Assembly (NCBI GenBank): GCA_902796775.1
Contig: CADBQK010000012.1
Coordinates: 1-6,428 of the forward strand
Length of the DNA: 6,428 nucleotides
Source: an uncultured Lachnospiraceae bacterium
Lineage (GTDB): Bacteria; Bacillota_A; Clostridia; Lachnospirales; Lachnospiraceae
Direction: 5' to 3'
In this document: positions 1-4,492 of the stretch, one piece after another
How the letters are laid out: each line of letters starts with the position of its first letter
How positions within the stretch are numbered: the first letter of the stretch is position 1
Made by a program: the position numbers and the translations under genes
The notes under the pieces: generated by a model
Told to the model about the DNA's origin: nothing
Database searches by the model: none
What the model saw: the letters and a program-made list of their open reading frames with translations, nothing else

Positions 1-42
1 ACGATAGATCCAGATAGATGCACGATAGATCCAGATAGATGC
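1..42. repeat. Two tandem 21-nt repeats with four GATAGAT heptamers
   Basis: Two identical 21-nt units lie head to tail (1-21 and 22-42) and may continue beyond the left edge. Each unit contains GATAGAT twice, so the heptamer occurs at 3-9, 13-19, 24-30 and 34-40, at steps of 10, 11 and 10 nt, close to one DNA helical turn. The array ends 9 nt before the -35 box of the scfA promoter, about -85 to -45 relative to the predicted start, which is where activators commonly bind. The repeats are seen directly; a role as a regulator binding array is inference. The alternative is simple replication slippage without function. Confidence 0.85.
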
Positions 43-51
43 AAAGACCTT

Positions 52-80
52 TTGACACTCGTCTTTTTATGTGCTACAAT
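52..80 (+). promoter_or_regulatory. Strong sigma-A promoter of scfA
   Basis: A perfect -35 box TTGACA (52-57) is followed by a 17-nt spacer and a -10 box TACAAT (75-80, one mismatch to consensus). TG at 72-73 makes an extended -10. Transcription should start near 86-88, giving a 5' leader of about 90 nt before scfA. This is the only convincing sigma-A promoter in the window and probably drives scfA, with read-through into scfB and secDF. Confidence 0.85.
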
Positions 81-164
81 GGGTCAGCTGGTATAAAAAG
101 TTACTTTACAGCATTACTTTTCCCAGAATTATCAGGCTCCATCTTTTGATACGGATGCCCGAAC

Positions 165-170
165 AGGAGG
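165..170 (+). promoter_or_regulatory. Ribosome binding site of scfA
   Basis: AGGAGG lies 7 nt upstream of the ATG at 178. It is a full-strength Shine-Dalgarno sequence, as expected for a precursor peptide made in excess, and it fixes the start of this short gene. Confidence 0.9.
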
Positions 171-177
171 ATACGAA

Positions 178-321
178 ATGAAACACATCAAGTCCTTAAA
201 GACAAAGTCGATGAAGAAGAGTATGGTTAAGGGCGGCTGCGGCGAGTGCCAGACTTCCTGCCAGTCCGCTTGCAAGACTTCCTGCACAGTAGGAAATCAG
301 AGCTGCGAAAATCGCAAATAA
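178..321 (+). CDS. scfA: SCIFF six-cysteine ranthipeptide precursor ScfA
   Basis: This 47-residue peptide is the ribosomally made substrate of the downstream radical SAM enzyme. It starts MKHIKSLKTKSMKKSMVKGG, a lysine-rich leader typical of the family, followed by a core with six cysteines: C21, C24, C28, C32, C36 and C43. The core segments CGECQTSC, CQSACKTSC and TVGNQSC match the near-invariant SCIFF (six cysteines in forty-five residues) pattern. In the Clostridium thermocellum homologue CteA, as I recall, a thioether links Cys32 to Thr37; both residues are present here at the same numbers. The gene has its own strong promoter and Shine-Dalgarno and sits 310 nt upstream of the maturase gene scfB. 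Family studies suggest roles in cell-density signalling or population control in some Clostridia, but function here is unproven. Recognition of the family is very secure; the exact cross-links are inferred. Confidence 0.97.
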   Translation: MKHIKSLKTKSMKKSMVKGGCGECQTSCQSACKTSCTVGNQSCENRK

Positions 322-466
322 GTCTTGTTTTGTTCTGAGCAGACGGATGACCGGCGTACAAAGATATCAAAGCACCGGTTATACAGATGGTCAGTATACA
401 AGCATACAATCGTAACAAAGCAGTATTCTCCGGCTGAGAGGTGCTGAATATTTGCAAAATACCTGA

Positions 467-514
467 GAAAGCAGAGCAGCGGTTTGAAATACCAGGTCGC
501 TGCTCCTTTCCTGT
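467..514 (+). terminator. Terminator-like stem-loop (possible attenuator) after scfA
   Basis: GAGCAGCG (474-481) pairs perfectly with CGCTGCTC (498-505) across a 16-nt loop. The helix can extend through GAAAG (467-471) with CTTTC (506-510), leaving a 2-nt bulge at 472-473. The 3' flank CCTTTCCTGTT is pyrimidine-rich but not a pure U run, so termination may be partial. It closely resembles the flank of the terminator after secDF (CTCCTTTCTGTT). Partial termination here would give scfA transcript in excess over scfB and secDF. The stem is seen directly; the attenuation role is inferred. Confidence 0.55.
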
Positions 515-520
515 TGCGTA

Positions 521-612
521 GAAGCAGGGCTTTCATAAAAGCCGGATACATACGGATACATATTAGGAAGCAGGGCTTTCATAAAAGCCGGATACATATA
601 AATAGATACCAG
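521..612. repeat. 46-nt tandem duplication carrying a 16-nt hairpin
   Basis: Units 521-566 and 567-612 match at 40 of 46 positions; the first 32 nt are identical (521-552 and 567-598). Each unit contains the perfect 6-bp stem GGCTTT-CATA-AAAGCC (528-543 and 574-589). Inside the first unit CGGATACATA is itself doubled (543-552 and 553-562), with a third copy at 589-598. No U tract follows either hairpin, so these are not terminators. They lie just before the scfB ribosome binding site and could act as mRNA processing or stability elements, or simply be a slippage duplication. Confidence 0.8.
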
Positions 613-617
613 ATACT

Positions 618-634
618 GAGGAGTGTTGTTTTTG
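618..634 (+). promoter_or_regulatory. Ribosome binding site that fixes the TTG start of scfB
   Basis: GAGGAG at 618-623 lies 8 nt upstream of TTG at 632. The longer reading from GTG at 623 overlaps the Shine-Dalgarno itself and TTG at 626 would leave only 2 nt of spacing, so neither is likely. Starting at 632 gives MIHQYRNNGYNIVLDV, which matches the usual N-terminus of SCIFF maturases. Confidence 0.8.
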
Positions 635-2017
635 ATACACCAGTACAGGAATAATGGATACAACATCGTGCTGGATGTGAACAGCGGAAGCATTCATGTC
701 GTGGATGATCTTGTCTATGATCTCATTGCTGTTTATGAAGAGATGGGTTCAGATGCAGATCGGATAATCGAGTTCTTCTCCGGGAAATATTCTCCGGAAG
801 AGATCCGGGAGGGACTGGAGGAGATTGAGACCCTGATCCGGGATGAAAGCCTGTTTTCAGAAGATATATATGAAGATTTTGTCCTGGATTTCAAAAAGAG
901 AAAGACCGTTGTCAAGGCTTTATGCCTGCATGTAGCCCACGACTGCAACCTTGCCTGCAAATACTGTTTTGCAGAGGAAGGCGAGTATCATGGCCGGCGG
1001 GCGATCATGAGCTATGAAGTAGGCCGGCAGGCGCTTGATTTTCTGATCGAGCACTCCGGTAACCGCCGGAATCTGGAGGTCGACTTTTTCGGAGGGGAGC
1101 CTCTGATGAACTGGGAGGTCGTAAAGAAGCTGGTTGCCTACGGACGAAGCCGTGAGGAAGAGTGCGGCAAACAGTTCCGCTTCACTCTTACGACCAATGG
1201 AGTGCTCCTGGATGACGATGTGACAGACTTCTGCAGTCGGGAGATGGCAAATGTCGTGCTGAGTGTGGATGGAAGACGCAAGGTAAATGACCGGATGCGT
1301 CCCTTCCGCAATGGAAATGGCAGCAGTTATGATCTGATCATGCCGAAGTTTAAGGAATTTGCCCGCCGCAGAGGGGACAAGACATATTATGTCCGGGGGA
1401 CTTTTACCCACTGGAATACAGACTTTTCCAAAGATGTTCTGAGTTTGGCGGATGAAGGCTTCACCCAGATTTCGGTAGAGCCTGTTGTCGCTCCGGCAGA
1501 TGAGCCCTATGCGATCCGGGAGGAGGATGTACCTATCCTGCTTGAGGAGTACGACCGTCTGGCTCGTGAAATTGTAAAAAGGGACAGAGAGGGAAAACAT
1601 TTTAACTTTTTCCACTTTATGATCGATTTGGAAGGCGGGCCCTGCGTGGCCAAGCGCCTGGCCGGATGCGGGTCGGGGACCGAGTATCTGGCAGTGACCC
1701 CCTGGGGGGATCTGTACCCCTGTCATCAGTTTGTCGGGCAGGAAGATTTCCTGATGGGAAATGTATGGGATGGCGTCTTGCGGACAGATATCCGTGATGA
1801 ATTCAAACTATGCAATGTCTATGCCAAGCCGAAATGCAGAGAGTGTTTTGCCCGCTATTACTGCAGCGGCGGATGCGCAGCAAACGCGTGGAATTTCAGC
1901 CATTCCATGAATGATGTGTATGAAATTGGATGCATTCTGATGCGTAAAAGAGTCGAATGTGCCATTATGATAAAGGCCGCTCAGGCGGATTATGAGGGAG
2001 GAGACCAACAGGCATGA
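632..2017 (+). CDS. scfB: SCIFF radical SAM/SPASM thioether-forming maturase ScfB
   Basis: This 461-residue enzyme uses S-adenosylmethionine and iron-sulfur clusters to form Cys thioether cross-links in ScfA in the cytoplasm. The N-terminal part (about 1-95, with NIVLDVNSGSIHVVDD) corresponds to the peptide-recognition (RRE-like) region of the family. The radical SAM motif CNLACKYC supplies C105, C109 and C112, and GGEP (154-157) is the SAM-binding motif. The C-terminal SPASM region has C338, C346, C364, C394, then the CX2CX5CX3C block C402, C405, C411, C415, followed by C434 and C443, enough for two auxiliary [4Fe-4S] clusters as in the CteB structure. Length is typical. The TTG start is chosen from Shine-Dalgarno spacing and homology. 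The stop overlaps the secDF start. The motifs are read directly; the reaction is inferred from characterised homologues CteB and TteB. Confidence 0.96.
   Translation: MIHQYRNNGYNIVLDVNSGSIHVVDDLVYDLIAVYEEMGSDADRIIEFFSGKYSPEEIREGLEEIETLIRDESLFSEDIYEDFVLDFKKRKTVVKALCLHVAHDCNLACKYCFAEEGEYHGRRAIMSYEVGRQALDFLIEHSGNRRNLEVDFFGGEPLMNWEVVKKLVAYGRSREEECGKQFRFTLTTNGVLLDDDVTDFCSREMANVVLSVDGRRKVNDRMRPFRNGNGSSYDLIMPKFKEFARRRGDKTYYVRGTFTHWNTDFSKDVLSLADEGFTQISVEPVVAPADEPYAIREEDVPILLEEYDRLAREIVKRDREGKHFNFFHFMIDLEGGPCVAKRLAGCGSGTEYLAVTPWGDLYPCHQFVGQEDFLMGNVWDGVLRTDIRDEFKLCNVYAKPKCRECFARYYCSGGCAANAWNFSHSMNDVYEIGCILMRKRVECAIMIKAAQADYEGGDQQA
1996..2017 (+). promoter_or_regulatory. secDF ribosome binding site and ATGA stop-start overlap
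   Basis: GGGAGGAG (1996-2003) inside the end of scfB lies 10 nt before the ATG at 2014. The TGA stop of scfB (2015-2017) overlaps that ATG in an ATGA arrangement. This is the classic sign of translational coupling, so the ribosome that finishes the maturase can restart on secDF. Confidence 0.85.
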
Positions 2018-4188
2018 GAAGTAAGAAGTTGAGCTGGGTCGTTCTGATCGTGGTGATTGCCATGATCGCAGCCTGCTCGTATGTGGCAAAGTTCGGTTAC
2101 GGGAAACAGCACTTAGGCAAGGCAGAGTATATTAAGCTTGGCCTGGATCTTGCCGGCGGTGTGAATATCACCTATGAGGCGGATGATGCAAATCCGTCCA
2201 ATGATGATATGAATGACACGGTGTATAAGCTCCAGCAAAGAGTTACTGCGTATAGTACCGAAGCAGAAGTATACCGTCAGGGTACGAACCGTATTAATGT
2301 GGATATCCCCGGTGTGTATAATGCAGAAGAGATCCTGGCGCAGCTCGGCAATCCCGGAACGATCAGCTTTTGTGAAGCGGAAAAGAACGGTGATGAGGAG
2401 GAAGTGCTGAGCGGGTATTATCAGATTCTCGACGGCAATTCCATTACCGATGCACGTGCCACAAGCAATAAAGACGAATACGGCAATTCCCAGTTTGTTG
2501 TCTCTCTGCTGTTCAACAGTGAGGGAACGACAAAGTTTGCAGAAGCTACCCAGAGAAATATCGGCAAGCCGATCTACATCATCTATGATGGTAAAGTCAT
2601 CAGCGCACCGAATGTCAGGCAGGCTATCACAAACGGTGAGTGTGTTATCGAAGGCAATTTCACCTATGAGTCTGCAGATGCTCTTGCAACAACGATCCGT
2701 GCCGGTAAGCTGAAGCTCGGCCTGCACGAGATCAGCTCAAAAGTTGTCAGTGCCAAGCTCGGTTCCGATGCAGTCAGCACCAGTTTGAAGGCCGGCCTGA
2801 TCGGCATGGTGCTGGTCATGATCTTCATGATCGCTATCTACTGGGTATCCGGTGTGGCAGCTGCCATCTCTCTGGCACTCTATGTCACTGCCATGCTCTG
2901 CTTCCTGAACGGACTGGACGTCACGCTTACCCTGCCCGGTATGGCCGGTATCATCCTGACCATCGGTATGGCTGTAGATGCGAATGTCATTATCTTTACG
3001 AGAATCCGTGAAGAAATCGCTGCAGGCAAGAATGTTAAAGATGCTTTTGCAACCGGTTTCCACAAGGCACTTTCCGCTGTCCTGGACGGCAATATCACCA
3101 CATTGATCGCAGCCGCGATCCTGTATCTCAAAGGTACCGGTACGATCCGCGGTTTTGCCATTACACTGACAATGGGTATCGTCCTGTCCATGTTTACAGC
3201 CCTGATCGTGACCAGAGTGGTCCTGTATGCACTGTACGGGATTGGTTTTAGGGATGAGAAATACTACGGCAGGCAGAAGTCACCGAAAATCCGTGATTTT
3301 TACGGTTTCAAGAAAATCTCTTACGTGATTTCCATAGTCCTGATCCTGGTAGGTTTTGCTTCCATGGGCATGCACAGCTCACAAGGCAAAAAAATGCTTA
3401 ACTTCAGTCTGGATTTCACAGGCGGTACAGCCATGACGGTTATGTTTAATGAGTCTCTGGATGTACCCGGATCTGATGAAGCAGACCTGATGAAGATATT
3501 CCAGGATAATGCCGGTACAGCCGATGTCCAGTTCCAGAATACGACCGGCAGCAATGAAATCGTGATCAAGACTCCGATCCTCACTCCTGAGCAGAGGCAG
3601 GCAGTTAAGACTGCACTTGAGGAGAAATATTCGATTGATGAAACTGCGATCACAGAAGAGAATATCAGCGGAACTGTCAGCAGCGAGATGAGAAGCGATG
3701 CGGTTGTAGCCGTGATCATAGCCACGATCTGTATCCTCCTGTATATCTGGTTCCGGTTCAAGGATCTGCGTTTCGGCGCCAGTGCGGTTATCGCGCTGAT
3801 CCATGACGTCCTGATCGTGCTGATGGTCTATGCTGTCCTGCGGATTTCCGTTGGTACCACCTTCATCGCGTGTATGCTGACGATCGTCGGATACTCGATC
3901 AATGCGACTATCGTTATATTCGACCGAATCCGCGAGAATCTGAAGGAGATGGAAAGGGCATCCGAGGAAGAGATTGTCAATGCAAGTATCAGCCAGACTC
4001 TCTCACGAAGCATCAATACGTCGATCACAACATTTATTACCGTATTCTGCCTCTACATCCTGGGAGTTCCCTCCATTAAGGAATTCGCGCTTCCGATCAT
4101 GGCCGGTATCATCGGCGGCGGCTGGTCCTCCGTCATGATCACAGGTACACTGTGGTGCCTGATGAGGAAGGCAGGTAAAAAGGCGTAA
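2014..4188 (+). CDS. secDF: Fused protein translocase subunit SecDF
   Basis: This 724-residue membrane protein combines SecD and SecF and uses the proton gradient to pull secreted proteins out of the SecYEG channel. The SecD half has TM1 (about 7-26), motif LGLDLAGG (42-49), an extracytoplasmic P1 region to about 255, then five membrane segments between about 258 and 408, including GMAVDANVIIF with D322, and DGNITT from D358. The SecF half starts with a membrane segment at 434-451, then DFTGG (467-471), the P4 region to about 558 and five further segments, giving the usual twelve. GYSINATIVIFDRIREN (626-642) is the SecF signature, but the position usually occupied by Asp (IND) is A631. The first helix ends in IAAC (18-21), a chance lipobox look-alike. 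The gene is translationally coupled to scfB and ends at a strong terminator. The two-gene alternative (separate secD and secF) is excluded by the continuous frame. Confidence 0.96.
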   Translation: MRSKKLSWVVLIVVIAMIAACSYVAKFGYGKQHLGKAEYIKLGLDLAGGVNITYEADDANPSNDDMNDTVYKLQQRVTAYSTEAEVYRQGTNRINVDIPGVYNAEEILAQLGNPGTISFCEAEKNGDEEEVLSGYYQILDGNSITDARATSNKDEYGNSQFVVSLLFNSEGTTKFAEATQRNIGKPIYIIYDGKVISAPNVRQAITNGECVIEGNFTYESADALATTIRAGKLKLGLHEISSKVVSAKLGSDAVSTSLKAGLIGMVLVMIFMIAIYWVSGVAAAISLALYVTAMLCFLNGLDVTLTLPGMAGIILTIGMAVDANVIIFTRIREEIAAGKNVKDAFATGFHKALSAVLDGNITTLIAAAILYLKGTGTIRGFAITLTMGIVLSMFTALIVTRVVLYALYGIGFRDEKYYGRQKSPKIRDFYGFKKISYVISIVLILVGFASMGMHSSQGKKMLNFSLDFTGGTAMTVMFNESLDVPGSDEADLMKIFQDNAGTADVQFQNTTGSNEIVIKTPILTPEQRQAVKTALEEKYSIDETAITEENISGTVSSEMRSDAVVAVIIATICILLYIWFRFKDLRFGASAVIALIHDVLIVLMVYAVLRISVGTTFIACMLTIVGYSINATIVIFDRIRENLKEMERASEEEIVNASISQTLSRSINTSITTFITVFCLYILGVPSIKEFALPIMAGIIGGGWSSVMITGTLWCLMRKAGKKA

Positions 4189-4190
4189 GC

Positions 4191-4247
4191 TTTAACAGAA
4201 CAAAACGAAGGAGTTCCGCATCGTGAGCGGGGCTCCTTTCTGTTAAA
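4191..4247 (+). terminator. Intrinsic terminator of the scfA-scfB-secDF transcript
   Basis: AGGAGTTCCGC (4209-4219) pairs with GCGGGGCTCCT (4227-4237) through 11 pairs, two of them G-U, around the 7-nt loop ATCGTGA. The U-rich tail TTTCTGTT follows at 4237-4244. An outer arm TTTAACAGAA (4191-4200) is exactly complementary to TTCTGTTAAA (4238-4247), separated on the left by 8 unpaired nt. The structure starts only 2 nt after the secDF stop, so it marks the end of the operon. Confidence 0.88.
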
Positions 4248-4336
4248 TAACCTGATAGGCGTGAGCAGGGCTTCTTCCTGTTAAATAACTTGATCGGCGT
4301 GAGCGGAGCTTCTTCCTGTTAAATAGCTTGACAGGC
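4223..4336. repeat. Three 38-nt tandem repeats
   Basis: Units 4223-4260, 4261-4298 and 4299-4336 are each exactly 38 nt and differ pairwise at 5 or 6 positions. Each begins GTGAGC and contains a CTGTTAAATA block (TCTGTTAAATA in unit 1, CCTGTTAAATA in units 2 and 3). The first unit includes the loop end, descending arm and U tail of the secDF terminator, so units 2 and 3 are copies of half a terminator without the matching ascending arm. The divergence between units suggests an old duplication. Confidence 0.88.
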
Positions 4337-4356
4337 AATTGTGAAACTTTGCCTGT
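4331..4356. promoter_or_regulatory. 8-bp inverted repeat (operator or hairpin)
   Basis: ACAGGCAA (4331-4338) and TTGCCTGT (4349-4356) are perfectly complementary across a 10-nt loop. No U tract follows, so it is not an intrinsic terminator. A TTGACA hexamer (4328-4333) overlaps the left arm, but no -10 box sits 16-18 nt downstream. It could be an operator or an mRNA hairpin in the recJ leader; the role is unknown. Confidence 0.45.
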
Positions 4357-4401
4357 GAGTGTCCACAAGACGCAGGATATACTGTTTCGCAATCACCTAA
4401 G

Positions 4402-4429
4402 TTGAGCAGGTTAGATGAGCAGATAAGAT
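4402..4429 (+). promoter_or_regulatory. Weak candidate promoter for recJ
   Basis: TTGAGC (4402-4407) and TAAGAT (4424-4429) are separated by 16 nt, each matching the sigma-A consensus at 4 of 6 positions. The start would fall near 4436, about 57 nt before recJ. The strong terminator after secDF implies recJ needs its own promoter, but this candidate is weak and overlaps a repeat tract. Confidence 0.25.
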
Positions 4430-4442
4430 AAGCAGATATGAT
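4404..4442. repeat. Three imperfect 13-nt tandem repeats
   Basis: Units GAGCAGGTTAGAT (4404-4416), GAGCAGATAAGAT (4417-4429) and AAGCAGATATGAT (4430-4442) lie end to end and differ at 2 to 4 positions. The tract ends 50 nt before recJ. It may bind a regulator or be slippage-derived filler. Confidence 0.7.
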
Positions 4443-4492
4443 GAGTGGAAGTGTAAGAGTGGGTGTGTCTCATTTTTTAAGCTGGGGGATAT

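Larger units (their letters stand above)
322..631 (+). other. 310-nt non-coding spacer between scfA and scfB
   Basis: No credible gene was found on either strand. The stretch contains a U-rich start (about 323-336), a weak 6-bp stem pairing 349-354 with 375-380, the TACAAT hexamer at 405-410 with only a poor -35 (TACAGA at 382-387), the terminator-like hairpin at 467-510 and a 46-nt tandem duplication at 521-612. A spacer this long and this structured between a peptide gene and its maturase suggests RNA-level control of expression ratio. That role is inferred. Confidence 0.6.
4189..4492 (+). other. 304-nt intergenic region between secDF and recJ
   Basis: No gene was found here. In order it holds the secDF terminator (4191-4247), three 38-nt tandem repeats (4223-4336, the first overlapping the terminator), an 8-bp palindrome (4331-4356), a TATACT hexamer at 4378-4383 without a good -35, three 13-nt purine-rich repeats (4404-4442), and the recJ leader. 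Confidence 0.7.

Noticed and set aside
304..336. 5-bp hairpin TGCGA-AAA-TCGCA at the end of scfA followed by U-rich sequence.
   Set aside because: The stem is short and the U-rich stretch starts 7 or more nt after it, so it is not a convincing intrinsic terminator; the 467-510 hairpin is stronger.
382..410. Possible internal promoter for scfB with TACAAT at 405-410.
   Set aside because: The -35 candidate TACAGA matches consensus at only 3 of 6 positions, so it is mentioned but not called.
431..466. CTGAGAGG followed by AATACC and TGAGAA, reminiscent of a TPP riboswitch.
   Set aside because: The invariant downstream block (like TAATACCAGCG and TAGGGA) and the paired arms are missing, and the neighbouring genes have nothing to do with thiamine.
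920..1726. Long open frame on the minus strand inside scfB (268 codons).
   Set aside because: It is antisense to a gene with complete catalytic motifs, has no ribosome binding site or recognisable domain, and its composition follows from the + strand codons.
2065..2076. Lipobox-like IAAC at the end of the first SecDF helix.
   Set aside because: SecD proteins keep this helix as a membrane anchor; the match is short and most likely chance.
2113..2727. Minus-strand open frame of 204 codons inside secDF.
   Set aside because: It is antisense to the conserved P1 region of SecD and has no independent support.
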